DNA from: Chara braunii
Lineage: Eukaryota > Streptophyta > Charophyceae > Charales > Characeae
Length of the DNA: 58,238 nt
Assembly: GCA_003427395.1 (NCBI GenBank)
Contig: BFEA01000536.1
Location: 626,237-684,474 of the forward strand
Direction: 5' to 3'
Positions 19,725-31,245 of the stretch are shown piece by piece; position 1 is the first letter of the stretch, and each line of letters starts with the position of its first letter. A program made the translations under genes and the position numbers. The notes beneath the pieces are model-generated. The model ran no database searches and had not been told where the DNA came from. It saw only the letters and a list, made by a program, of their open reading frames with translations.

Positions 19725-22029
19725 GTCTTTCCGGACCCTATTAAGCAACGTCCCCGTCGGAACAAGCAATCACGATGAGTATCGCCCACATACAATTCTC
19801 AGAAGAAATACATGGTAACTTCCTCAGCCTTTAGCTCGTCGCTAAAACTCGATTAAGACAGTCATTAAGCTGTATCAACTCTAGACCTCGGTTCCTCGAG
19901 ACAATGCGGGCAGAAGTGAAAGGTCGAAAAATACCATTCAATTCCTCATTAAGAATAGAAATCTATAATAGCCGAGTAATCGGCTAATCACAAACACGCT
20001 TCAACCTTTAACTCAACAACGTGGATAGAGCCACTTTTCCACCCATTATAATCAAGGATGGGGAGTAATCCAAAGCCTAACCAAGGACTACAACACTTCC
20101 GGTCTCTTCGAGCGATGTTTTATCACGCCGGACACACTGATCACCCCACCACTGGCTAAGACTCAGACTCAGTGGTGGGTCAAACTTCAGGGTCTCAGTC
20201 TCCAGGCAGGTTCTTCACTTTTCACCCATCAATTACTCAAACTCACCCAATCTATATACTCTTTTTTTTTTTACAAGCCCTTTCTTAGAAGAACACCTCA
20301 TTGTGGGATTTAACCAGACACCTCAATCCTTTAACTACTCTAGAAGATTTGGGTGATGGACCCCATCATACATACCACAAATGTACCTTATGGGCAGGGC
20401 CCCGTTAAGCCCAGTCCCACAAGGCACTATTACCATTCAAAAGTCACTAATTTTTCTAACTCATCAAAGGTATGAGCGGTGATATTCACTTAGTCTTTCA
20501 AAATAAAGATCACCCTTATTCCCCATAGATCCTACTTCTATGAGTGTGATCCTTCATTTTTATCACACACTTTGCTAATCCCATCCACAATTTTTGCTCA
20601 GTGAGCAACTCTCATAACCCTTTTCGAACAAAACTCAACGCCACTTTCAATCAAAATTATAGCCGATTGGAGGGCCCCATAATCAGGCCGATCCTTCCTA
20701 CCGTGGATGGCACTCCCATCGGCTATTAGCAAAAACTTTAGTTTTTTCTCAAGGAGCCTTAATTATGGAAGTCCCCGTCACAGACTAGACCGCTTGTGGC
20801 CCATAACAAGCTGAGTAAAGGGCTCACAACCAGCCTTACCAGCTTTTGCGCGACTACGCAAGCGGGGATGCCGAATTGAACGGTTCCTACCTTACCCCCT
20901 CCCACACACAAGACCACTTGGGACTCACAACCACTGGTCGGGTAAGGGCTTTCTTACATGACAGGTTTCCTGCCGCAGATGACACGCTTACTGGCAGCTG
21001 AGGCCCACACAGTGGAACAACCGATTTGGCCGAGGATAATACTCTGACTCCATAAAAAGTCTTCTTAAGCCACCCCTTCCTCTCAAGGGGCGAGTCTCTC
21101 ATAAAACTTTTTAAGACTCCTTCCACTCTGAAGGAGAATCACTCATAAAAATTTCTCAGCCATCCCCCTCACTCATGGATGGATTTGTGTATATAACCTT
21201 AAAACCTTCTTCACTTGAAAATAGACCTCAAACTTTGTCAGGCCGCCCCTGGGCATAACCTTTCTCTTAATACGATTTTCTGGACTCTTTAAGCCTTCCC
21301 AGAAATATCCCAAAAATAATCACTCTTCCTTCACTTCACCATTAATTAAAGTAATACACACAGAAAGACTCACAAGGCCACTTTGATGAGAATGTCAATG
21401 ACAACCGAAACACGCACGATCCTGCAGCCCATGGGAATCAAAGCTCATACAAAAAAATGGTTCCTAGAAGAAATCAGGTTATATGAAGTCTTACATCCTT
21501 ACAAATCTCAATTCAACCCAAATTTACATCCCAATCAGACAGAAGACCTCGTATAGCATATCATACAGGTCATAACTAACTAATATACGGAAAACGGTCT
21601 CAAACATTCTCACAAAAATGGATAAACGTTAACGTACCGACGATGATCTTTTAAATGATCTCCACTCGTATCCGACAAAAACCAAAGTCAGCTTAGAGAG
21701 TGGATAATAAGGTCCAGAATGTACGCACAATCCCATAAAAATGGAAACACACACTCAAGATCAGAACTATATACAAGAAGAAACCTATGCCTCATGGTAC
21801 TCATAGGTTCGGTAAAAAGCGAAATAAACAGATAATCGCTCATTAATTCCACCAACCGGGCCTACCACACTGTCATGGCCTTTCGAGTGTCTATTTGTTA
21901 GTCATTCAAGAATGCCGACACCATTTTGCCTCTCTACTTCTATGGGAGCGACAATAGTAGCTACTAGGATAGACCAAACCCCTATCTAAGGCCAGGGACC
22001 TCACCCCTCAACTCCTTTCTTTACCATCT
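19725..22029. other. no recognised gene; expected pol region not found
   Basis: If the minus-strand gag at 22.0-22.9 kb belonged to a complete LTR element, protease, RT and integrase would be read here on the minus strand. I see no such motifs and no second minus-strand LTR. A frame at 20887-21126 (minus, 79 codons) is unrecognised. A 10-bp hairpin CCCACCACTG/CAGTGGTGGG lies near 20145-20176. The element is truncated or non-autonomous. Confidence 0.5.
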
Positions 22030-22929
22030 TACATCTGCGAGGGGTATGACCAGTCTTCCCACAACAAGCACATACTATCCTCGCCCACCGTTCTCGTCCT
22101 TTTCTATTCCTTCGTCCGTCCGACTTACAGCTGACGATGTTCCCTTGTCATCACATTCCTTATTAAGATCGGATGCAGTGTGCGGCAGGGTTATAGCAAC
22201 TTCTTCCTGAACTCTTTGCTCCTCTATTCCCTCCTCGCTCGGAGCGTCAAGCGTCCTCTCACAAGTATGGGTCGCGGCAACTCTTACTTTAGCCGGTATC
22301 TCTTTTCTCTCACTTCCCGACTCATTTTTCTTCTTTCTGCTCCACTTGTGATCTCGCCTGCCGATTTCAGCGCCTTTCTGAGTTCTATTTTTCTTAGCAT
22401 CAGGGGTGCTTACTGCTGGATCATTCGACCCCTTCTCAAGCTCGCTCTTCTCACTATCCAACGCCTTCTTTCTTTTCCTCGCTTCCCGCAGGGTATGGCA
22501 GAGGTACTGGTCGAAACCCTCCTGTTCAAGGTTATCTCAGATCTTATCCCATACTAGTCTCCCCTCTGTTCCCCGAATCAAATCTCGTTGTTCTGCATTC
22601 GTGAAGTTCATGAGGAAGACAACGCATTTGTCATGTTCTGACAGTGCCCAGACCTTAAGCGATGCGCGCTCATACTCTGCCAGGAAGTGCCCTACTGACA
22701 CGTAACTATACCGGTCTATCTTCTCAAGATCGTCTTTGGTCAGTTGTTCCTCACCTAGCCGGTACTGATTCCACATGTCATCATAAAACTTCCTCCACCA
22801 TGACCCCGCTTTTCTAACCAACCCACTGACTTCCTCCTTCAAGCCTATATGGATATACTTTATCACTTCTTTCAGCTTTTGCTCCTCACTCCACTTGCAC
22901 TGGGATGCTATTTGTTCAAAAATCACCAA
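22030..22929 (-). pseudogene. gag: LTR-retrotransposon gag remnant with CCHC zinc knuckle
   Basis: Reading on the minus strand from 22929, a frame gives a Retrotrans_gag-type segment: a tryptophan-rich region (SWWRKFYDDMWNQY), then LTKDDLEKIDRYSYVSVGHF, LAEYERASLKVWALSEHD and NFTNAEQRDLIRG. An in-frame TGA at 22537-22539 interrupts it, after which the same frame continues through a charged, Lys/Glu-rich linker to 22075. A one-base frame change then reveals CACCGKTGHTPRRC, a perfect CX2CX4HX4C knuckle, near 22035-22060. Gag would package element RNA. The copy is dead. Upstream sequence is interrupted by the repeat at about 22930-23385. Confidence 0.8.
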
Positions 22930-23163
22930 AGATGGCGGTGTCCAAAAAGTGCTCCCCCACTCAATAATTTCATTCTCGTTTTATTTTTTCTAATTTTCAT
23001 TATTATTATTTATTTCTAGTATTTAATTTTTATTTCAAATTTGGTAAAGAATTTGGATGTAAAATTGAGGCAAATGTTGTTTAGTTTATTCTTCTGTATA
23101 ACATATATGGTTTTTTTAGATTTTTTGGATTNNNNNNNNNNNNNNNNNNNNNNNNNNNNNNNN

Positions 23164-23206
<43 letters not shown>

Positions 23207-23385
23207 CAATTTCTTTTGGGTCTGCGTTCGGCTGAACGGTCGAACGCGTCGAGAGGGGGTGACGAACGTTCGGGCGTTCGGGTTCAGGCGTTCGGGTTCG
23301 GGTTCGGGCGTTCAGGTTCGGGCGTTCGGGTTCGGGAGTTCGGCCCGTCCCGAACGCCGGTAACCCTGTCCCCAACAATAATTCA
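22930..23385. repeat. GC-head / A-tail repeat copy with (GTTCGG)n, inserted next to gag
   Basis: Starts with CCAAAGATGGCGGTG, passes TATTTCAAATTTGGTAAAGA, a gap (23132-23163), a T run, then a GC-rich head with repeated CGTTCGGGTTCGG units (23258-23345), and ends GAACGCCGGTAACCCTG. The same ends occur in the pair at 29.2-29.9 kb. No coding potential is credible. Confidence 0.75.
23132..23163. other. assembly gap (32 N)
   Basis: Unsequenced bases next to a T run of about 40, inside the repeat. Confidence 0.99.
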
Positions 23386-24776
23386 CAACACCATAAACAT
23401 TATTTGTTTGTCAAAGCTGCAGATATAAACACAGTATGCCATAGAAACCATAACATGAATTTAGCTCAACTGTCAGTCATGCAACTTGATAACATCAGAA
23501 GCGTATTGCATATTTTATAAGGCAAAAATAGGACTGACAATGAGTACATAGCATGATACGATTGTTATCCCTTCAGCTATTAAGCGAAGCATATAGTATC
23601 GAGGGGCGCTGTAATCCTCGTGAGATAACATCTTAACTCTTGAGCCTCGCTCTAAAGATTAAGCCTCACTACACCTCTCTCTGATTTCAGCGCTCGCACC
23701 TTACCAATCCTGTCATGGCCAGGTGGACAACCCCATTCATACTTATCAAGGCAACAAATAACAAGTTCGTGCCTTTACAAATATGGTGGCCCTGCTCAAC
23801 ATGAGACGAGCCTAGGTCGCTACTCCAGGACCGCTCTTGTTAAGCAGTAGTTGTTCCACTCAACCATGACAGCTTCAACAAGGGTAACAAGCCCTTTCCT
23901 CCTCTCTCAACTGATAATGTAGTTACTCTCCCATTACAGAAAAGACGACAACACCCCACTAATGGACCAGGAACATAGTTCCGGCGTGGGTCTCACTATC
24001 AGTTTCGAGACTAATAACTGCTTCCTTAAGCTTCGGCGAAGGAGTAGCAATTCAAGAATGCGCTTCCACTGAGGACAAAATATACACGCCGGAAGAACCA
24101 CCCTCCCTAGGAGTGAGTCACCCCATTCACCTCTGGTCCCATGCCAGATGTGGGTTTCATGCAGAATCTATATCCTTGCGGAAGGCAATCCATACATACG
24201 CCATCAATCAGACATCAAGCGAAATACAGAAAAATGCATATATGGCAACAACCAGATAAAAAAATTGTATAAAAATAAATATATACATATATATTACACA
24301 TAATTAAAACATAAGCCTCTCTTCGGGTTAGCCAAATCGCTAGCTAAATAACCACTACCTCAGAAACTTTTATTGGTCGTCACAATCTGCTAGGTAACTT
24401 AACTCACCGCCAACTGATACTGTCGAAGGATTTAGGCAGACAGTACCTATCATACCATAATTTGGTCTGAACTCAAGGAAAGATTTTTGCCATTAAACCC
24501 CTCACTTCGTGCTTATCAGTCACCCCCTCATCCATGTCGCTCACATATCAGAAGCCCCCTCAAAAGCAAGACTCTATCGACCAGGGGAGAGCGACTTGGC
24601 CTGACTTCTAATAATAAGCGCTTCACACTTAGGCCACAGTCTTAATACACTTTCAACGATAGTCAAGGTATCAAGCAATCGACCATATACGTCCAACGAA
24701 AACTTCTCATTTTGCCTAGTTCTCACTTTCTCATACTCGGATGTCGTTCCACCGGGGACAACGGCTGGCAACCGTT
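23386..24776 (-). other. presumed 5' leader of the minus-strand LTR element
   Basis: Lies between the primer binding site and gag on the minus strand. No ORF or known motif stands out apart from T-rich and ATATAC-rich patches near 24240-24310. Assignment as leader is from position only. Confidence 0.4.
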
Positions 24777-24795
24777 ATCCCCGGGAACGGCGCCA
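24777..24795 (-). promoter_or_regulatory. primer binding site matching tRNA-Asp
   Basis: On the minus strand, two bases after the LTR end, the string TGGCGCCGTTCCCGGGGAT matches the complement of the plant tRNA-Asp 3' end (from memory: ATCCCCGGCAACGGCGCCA) at 18 of 19 positions. Asp-primed LTR elements are known among plant Gypsy lineages. This fixes the element's orientation as minus and marks the LTR to its right as the 5' LTR. Confidence 0.85.
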
Positions 24796-24797
24796 CC

Positions 24798-26323
24798 TGT
24801 CGAGCGCATCAGTCCGGTACCGAACCAGGGGCAGCGCGGGACCCTCCCGGCCGCGTCACGCAGGAGTTGCTTTTAATCCTTCGTCGCAAAATATATATGG
24901 AGCTTCCGCAAGCCGCTCCAGCCGAGTGCGCCAGCCATACCTCTCGCGAGCCCCTACGACAGGATAGGGCCTGTCTCTTATACACATCTAGATGTGTATA
25001 AGAGACAGATTTACCTCCACCTGCAGGAGCTGTCACCATCCCTTAGGTGGGCGTATCCCCGCCGAGCTACCGAACCACATGCGAAGGTTTTTCGTATGCA
25101 ATCGCAGAGGTGGCCCAACCAAGGGCGTTTCTCGTTCGCTGTAGCATAGGGGGTATGCGAGGTAGTACGCCTCTATCGGACCCGCACGCGAACCGACATC
25201 TTGGGGGGCTGAGGTCCCAAGCGCGACTTGACGTCGGTCGACTAGGACGCATCCCACACACCACGTGCACGCCACTTTACGAACACAAAAATAAAACACA
25301 CACACACACACACCGAACAATGCGACAACGCTCCTAGCCCCTCGGTAGCCATCCCATAACTTTCCGACGCGGAACTCGGATAGGCGTCACTCGCGAGACT
25401 CAGTATAAAACCGCAAGGACGCAGGGCTAGCTCATATCGACTCGCAATGCAAGCGTACGCAAGTAATCACAGTGATGGCGTACTATGTAGTACCCACACA
25501 CATGCGATCCTTGATAATCTTGAGGGTCGCATTCGACACTCAAGTGTCGGCTGACACGCGCCTTGAGGGTTAATCTCTTGACGCTGGACAACCGCCAAGC
25601 GCGGTTGAAGACCACACACCCTGTTCTGCACTCTGTGCAGAGTGGGTGGTACACAGGTCCATACCTGTGGTGGCAGACGCCTCTTACTGCACTGGAGATG
25701 AGCCCCACTCCAGGTCTGGGCGAAAGTCAAGGGGTTTGACTTTGACGGCTGCCACGGACTACAACATCCAACTATAAAAATCAATAAGCAAAACCAATCA
25801 ATAAAATAAACAAGCACCCCAACACTGATATATCAATTCAGAACTCGAGATAACAATAAAAGGACGGGGAGACATAAACCCATCAGGTTTGCAGGTCGCG
25901 TGACACATGGTTGTCATTCTCACTGCCTCCAAAGTATGACTCATATACCAAGCTCCAAAATACTAACCTGCATAAAACACAGGCACACACAATAGCCACA
26001 TTGCCATACACCAATGTGGTCAACTTTACTGTTCCCTATAACTCACACTATGCCTCACACACTCAAGCCCCAGTCATAGTCCAATTTCCCATAAATCTCA
26101 TAACTCCTTTATAATGGCCATTAAAATAAGCTCGGTTAAAGTCCTCAACGAAACATAACAATTCACAGGGCTAAGGCAGTCAAGCTGAGGTACAGGTGTA
26201 AGCAAAGTTGTGTCATGAGCCGACAAGTCGGCGATCAACCAACCGACCTGTTATCAGTGATAACAGAAGATGATCCTTGTAGGATCAAGCTGAAACTAGT
26301 CCAAATCTTGAACCAATCGACCA
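24798..26323 (-). mobile_element. 5' LTR of the minus-strand retrotransposon
   Basis: On the minus strand it begins TGGTCGATTGG (26323) and ends GCGCTCGACA (24798), with TG...CA borders. It is near-identical to 27030-28531 in the opposite orientation. It measures 1526 bp against 1502 bp for its partner, and the 24-bp excess equals the net effect of the adapter at 24971-25008. A (CA)n run lies at about 25296-25313. Short frames inside are not conserved genes. Confidence 0.85.
24971..25008. other. Nextera mate-pair junction adapter left in the assembly
   Basis: The 38 bp are two 19-bp transposase mosaic-end adapters head to head: CTGTCTCTTATACACATCT directly followed by AGATGTGTATAAGAGACAG. 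This is the circularisation junction of Nextera mate-pair libraries. It replaces about 14 bp present in the partner LTR near 28340. Translations through it give the artefact peptide SYTHLDVYKRQ. It is not biology. Confidence 0.98.
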
Positions 26324-27029
26324 AAAGGACCTGTAACATAAGACAGGTCAATCCCCAAGCTAAATCATCAACATATGGGGGATGAATCTACATAGCACAT
26401 TCCCACTCAAACTATTTGCCAACTAGGTCTAAGCCTACCTCTAGACCATTGCTCAAAGCAAGGGTAGGCTAGCGGCATAATCTCCCCTATCAAGGATGGA
26501 TTACCAGCATTGCCACCTGTCGAAATATAATCTAACTATTTTAAACTAAGAAAATTTCGGCAGCGCTTCCCGTAGGAGAAGTGTCTTCTCATAATTTATA
26601 TAAGCTAAAATAGGAAAGCAAAAATAATTTCTAACTCAAGAAAGTCAAATTTTGTCTAACTCCCTGAATTAGTAAAAATTTGGGCAGCACTCCCTTTAGA
26701 AAATGAAACTTCCCAGATTTATACTATCTCAGATTTGAACTCAGAATAAACTCGAGTTTCTGTCAAGACAAAATTTAACAACTCCTTAGATTTGTAGAAA
26801 TTTCGGCAGCACTCTCTTTGGAAAAATGTTCGTCCAAGATTTATACAAAGCTAAGTTCAGAACTTGAAACTAACTTTTGACTTCTCAAAGTCCAATTTTG
26901 TCTAACTCCCTGAATTAGCACAAAATTTGGGCAGCACTCCCTTTAGAAAATGAGACTTTCCAGATTTTTACTAAGTCAGATATAAAGAAAAGACAAGTTG
27001 AACTTTGACAAGTCGAGAATTGACTAACT
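26324..27029. repeat. spacer between opposed LTRs with about 123-bp tandem repeats
   Basis: Four units with the core TTCGGCAGCACTCCCTTTAG or variants occur at about 26559, 26683, 26805 and 26930, spaced 122-125 bp. At 26508-26524 the string GCCACCTGTCGAAATAT resembles the LTR/PBS boundary at 24793 (GCCACCTGTCGAGCGC), so a second related LTR end may lie here. Tandem units of this kind are common inside plant LTRs. No ORF. Confidence 0.7.
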
Positions 27030-28531
27030 TGGTCGATTGGTTCAAGATTTGGACTAGTTTCAGCTTGATCCTACAAGGATTATCTTCTGTTATCACTGAT
27101 AACAGGTCGGTTGGTTGATCGCCGACTTGTCGGCTCATGACACAACTTTGCTTACACCTGTACCTCAGCTTGACTGCCTTAGCCCTGTGAATTGTTATGT
27201 TTCTTTGAGGACTTTAACCGAGCTTATTTTAATGACCATTATAAAGGACTTATGAGATTTATGGGAAATTGGACTATGACTGGGGCTTGAGTGTGTGAGG
27301 CATGGTGTGAGTTACAGGGAACAGTAAAGTTGACCACATTGGTGTATGGCAATGTGGCTATTGTGTGTGTCTGTGTTTTATGCAGGTTAGTATTTTGGAG
27401 CTTGGTATATGAGTCATACTTTGGAGGCAGTGAGAATGACAACCATGTGTCACGGACCTGCAAACCTGATGGGTTTATGTCTCCCCGTCCTTTTATTGTT
27501 ATCTCGAGTTCTAAATTGATATATGAGTATTGGGGTGCTTGTTTATTTTATTGATTGGTTTTGCTTATTGATTTTTATAGTTGGACGTTGTAGTCTGTGA
27601 CAACCGTCAAAGTCAAACCCCTTGACTTTCGCCCAGGCCTGGAGTGGGGCTCATCTCTAGTGCAGTAAGAGGCGTCTGCCACCACAAGTATGGACCTGTG
27701 TACCACCCACTCTGCACAGAGTGCAGAACAGGGTGTGTGGTCTTCAACCGCTCTTGGCGGTTGTCCAGCGTCGAGAGATTAACCCTCAAGGCGCGTGTCA
27801 GCCGACACTTGAGTGTCGAATGTGACCCTCGAGATTATCAAGGATCGCATGTGTGTGGGTACTACATAGTACGCCATCACTGCGACTGCTTGCGTACGCT
27901 TGCATTGCGAGTCGATATGAGCTAGCCCTGCATCCGCGTGGTTTTATACTGAGTCTCGCGAGTGACGCCTATCCGAGTTCCGCGTCGGAAAGTTATGGGA
28001 TGGCTACCGAGGGGCTAGGAGAGTTGTCGCGTTGTTCGGTGTGTGTGTGTGTGTGTTTTATTTTTGTGTTCGTAAAGTGGTGTGCGCGTGGTGTGTGGGA
28101 TGCGTCCTAGTCGACCGTCGTCAAGTCGCGCTTGGGACCTCAGCCCCCCAAGATGTCGGTTCGCATGCGGGTCCGATAGAGGTGTACTACCGCGCGTACC
28201 CCCTATGCTACAGCGAACGAGAAACGCCCTCGGCTGGTCCACCTCTGCGATTGCAACTGATACGCTTTTATACTGTGGACAGGTAGCTTGGCGGGGATAC
28301 GCCCACCGAAGGGAGGTGACAACTCCCGTAAGGTGGAGGTAAGTCGTGCCTCGTGTAGGCCCTATCCTGTCGTAGGGGCTCGCGAGAGGTATGGCTGGCG
28401 CACTCGGCCGGAGCGGCTTGTGGAAGCTCCATATATATTTTGCGACGAAGGATTAAAAGCAACTCCTGCGTGACGCGGCCGGGAGGGTCCCGCGCTGCCC
28501 CTGGTGCGGTACCGGACCGATGCGCTCGACA
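27030..28531 (+). mobile_element. second LTR copy, opposite orientation
   Basis: Begins TGGTCGATTGG and ends GCGCTCGACA on the plus strand. No primer binding site follows it and no matching target duplication is visible, so it is a solo LTR, a 3' LTR of a lost element, or an inversion product. A (GT)n run lies near 28040-28056. It keeps the ~14 bp that the adapter displaced in the other copy. Confidence 0.85.
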
Positions 28532-28789
28532 ACGTCCAAGGAGTTGATTCTTATTTTTATTGTTGTCGTGAATATAGTGTTTGCAATAACGACCATTGGA
28601 AAGACATAGTCTCACATATGCCTCAGATTTTGTATCCAGTTGCTTTCACATCCCTAAAGTTGTTGCTTTGTTTTTGTTCTTTCATTGTTGTTGTTTTTTT
28701 TTTTGCGAAAAGTATCAGAAGAAAAAACACAATGACACCCAGGCTCGAAAAGTTTTGGTGCGCGGTGAAATTTAGGGTCGCCTGAAATA

Positions 28790-29205
28790 GGATCGGAGGT
28801 AATAGTGATTTAAGGCAAATTGTCTTTCAATTTAGTTTTCTACAAAAATATAGTATTTTCGTGGTTTTTGGATTTTTTTCCTTACCCGTACGTACGAACG
28901 TCCCCGGGTCAACCTCCGTATGTATGGGCGTTTGGGGTCCTGTTCGGGGTCCGAACCCGAAGGCGTTCGGTCCCCACCAAAAATTATTTCCAGGCCTAAA
29001 AATAAGTTTGGTTTTCTGAATTTGTTTTTGTGTGTTCTTTATGATTTGAGGTACATGCTTATAAATTTCGAATTGATTTTGCTAAGCCAAACAAAAATTA
29101 AAAATTGCCAAAGATGGCCGTTTCAAAACGTGCTCGCCCACTCACTATTCTATTATTTTTCACTTTTTACTTTTCGTTTTCACTTCATTGCGATGCCCAA
29201 AACAA
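28790..29205. repeat. diverged GC-head / A-tail repeat fragments
   Basis: GC-rich, GTTCGG-type sequence at 28885-28975 (GAACGTCCCCGGG; GGCGTTCGGTCCCC) is followed by ATTGCCAAAGATGGCCG at about 29102 and GTGCTCGCCCACTCAC. These match blocks of the 29.2-29.9-kb pair, so this is a decayed third copy. The interval 28532-28790 shows no feature. Confidence 0.6.
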
Positions 29206-29911
29206 ATGAAAAATCGCCAAAGATGGCGGTGCCGAAAATATGCTTGCTCACTCACTAATTTAATTTTTTTTTTTTTTTTTTTTTTTAGTTTTATTTTTGA
29301 TATTTTATTTTATTTCAAATTTGGTAAGAAATTTGAATGTAATGCTTACGCAAACGTTGTTTATTTTATTTTCTTCATAACATAGTTTTTATTCAGATTT
29401 TTTATTTTTTTTTATTTTTTATTTTTATTATTTTTTTCCCGCGTTCGGCCCCAACAACCGAACGCATCCCCAAGGGGTCCCGTACGTTCAGGCGTTTGGG
29501 TTCGGACATTCGGTCCGTCATGAATGCCGGTTACCCTGACTGAAACCATATTTACATATATGATATATATGTTTGTATATATCTATGTATATATGTATAT
29601 ACAGGGTAACCAGCGTTCGAGACGGGTCGAACGCCCGAACGTATAGGACCCCTCGGGGGTTGTTCGTCCGTTCGGGCCGAACGCGGACAAAAAAAAAAAA
29701 AAAAAAAATCAAAAATATATGAAAAAAATATATGTTATGAAGAGAAATAAATTAAGCAAGATTTGCCTGAACATTGCATCCAAATTCCTTACCAAATTTG
29801 AAATAAAAATAAAATACGGAGAACAAACACTAATAATAAAAATAAAAAAAGAATTAAATTTAGTGAGTGCGCGGGCACATTTTCGACACCGCCATCTTTG
29901 GCGATTTTTTT
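29206..29911. repeat. inverted pair of GC-head / A-tail repeats
   Basis: The plus copy 29206-29541 starts GCCAAAGATGGCGGTGCCGA and ends GCCGGTTACCCTG. The minus copy 29603-29906 starts CAGGGTAACCAGCGTTCG and ends CACCGCCATCTTTGGC. The 61-bp centre is TATATG-rich. CAGGG termini are hAT-like, but both face inward here and no transposase is present. Confidence 0.75.
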
Positions 29912-30917
29912 TTTTTTTTGTAATTTGATAAATAATTTTGATATAGCCTTAAAACAAAAAGTTGCTAAGTTTTATTACGTAACATAGTTATTTAAAATTA
30001 TTTTATTTATTTATTTACGCAGTTCTATTTGTGACGATATATATATGTATATTTTTTGGAACCTTGTCTGACTCTTACACATCCTGGACGACGGGCAACT
30101 AAGGTGACCCAGGCGGCGCAGCTGGTCGCCTCGGTATTGACTAATTTTTAAAAGATGGATAAAAATAACATTTTATATAGGGAATCCGGTAATGTATACT
30201 AAATAAGAGTTTTAAGGAGAAGAAAATAATAATCAAATTTTAAACCAACCAATTCAATAGCGGATTTGCCCATGGACGTCGTATGCCGACAATGTTCAAG
30301 TCAAGGCAGGCTTGCTGCAAACAAATGGAGACCATTGCGCGATCTGAAAGTCAAGGTTACCTTCAGAATGTTGAGACTTAAAAAAAAATTAAGAGAGAGG
30401 TTGAAGTATGTGGGAAGAGATTTAGGTGGTTTAAAAGGATTATTACAACGGCAAGTTGAACACATATGATCGTCAACGAACCACTAGCTAATTGAGCATA
30501 CCCACCTACAGCAAGAAGGATTGACCCTCCTCTAGTACCAAAGTTGTCTGGAGTTATACCCACCCCAACAGATTAACAAGGCAATAGAGCACACCTTCCT
30601 CCAATGTTCAGGGTGGTTGTGACCTCGAGATGATTGGGCAAACTTTGAAGATATATGAGATTGAAAACAACTAGTCATGGGACAAGCGGACAATCCTCTA
30701 TAATTATTGGTCTTCATCACGGTCCAACACCCCTATCTCCAATATGTTCAATTATGGGAAGGAAGGTCACCATTTATGAGCATTTGTTTGGAAAAGGTGT
30801 ACCCACATAATGAAAAGGTTGAGAGTAAAAGTATATGAACTAATAAAGATTATCGGAGATATGAAACGACAAATCCGGAGATATGAACTAATAAAGTATA
30901 TGAACTAATAAAAGAGT
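29912..30917. other. no recognised gene
   Basis: AT-rich sequence. A GC-rich patch at 30085-30135 is similar in layout to the heads of the neighbouring repeats. A frame at 30266-30469 (67 codons, Lys/Arg/Leu-rich) is unrecognised. Three copies of ATATGAACTAATAAAG lie at about 30835-30915, next to the Penelope-like element. Confidence 0.5.
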
Positions 30918-31245
30918 TACGCGACATCCGGAATGTCGTGTAGCGGTAGTGCCGGAAGTGGGTAAGCGGCGAACGGAATTGTATTGGGTTGAAGAACAGT
31001 GGAACCCCCCTGAGGACGCAGCTTGGCAGCTGCCGAAACGTGCGTCGGGGACGCCGTTCTCTCACCTATTTTTGTAATACTTTCTATTTTTGAAGATGAG
31101 ATGACTATCTTCGGGGACACCGTTCTCTCACCTATTATTGTAATACTGACTATTTTTGAAGATGAGATGACTATCTTTGTTTTTTAATTGTCGCTACATG
31201 AGCTTTTCATTGACTACATGAGTTCTTTCCATGTAACTAATCATC
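30918..31245 (+). repeat. left pseudo-LTR of the Penelope-like element
   Basis: Begins TACGCGACATCC and ends TAACTAATCATC, as does the right copy, and both are 328 bp. It contains the hammerhead-like fold and, downstream, two tandem units of about 66 bp starting GGGGACGCCGTTCTCTCACC and ending GATGAGATGACTATCTT. Confidence 0.92.
30992..31061 (+). ncRNA. candidate type I hammerhead ribozyme
   Basis: Core CTGAGGA (31010-31016), then stem II GCAGC/GCTGC with loop TTGGCA, then GAAAC (31035-31039), a minimal stem III closed by AC/GT around GTGC, then GTC (31044-31046) as the expected cleavage site. Stem I pairs CCCC with GGGG (31047-31050), and a further GAAC/GTTC pairing extends it past an internal loop. 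The 10.1-11.1 pair is a C-C mismatch where G-C is usual, so activity may be weak. The arrangement and the tiny stem III match hammerheads known in Penelope-like pseudo-LTRs. Confidence 0.6.

Noticed and set aside
23258-23345. Telomere-like GTTCGG/TTCGGG repeats
   Set aside because: Irregular spacing, mixed with CGTTCG units, and the same composition recurs in the heads of dispersed repeats, so this is not an interstitial telomere of TTTAGGG type.
24809-25039. Minus-strand frame containing SYTHLDVYKRQ
   Set aside because: The peptide is translated adapter sequence, a known database artefact.
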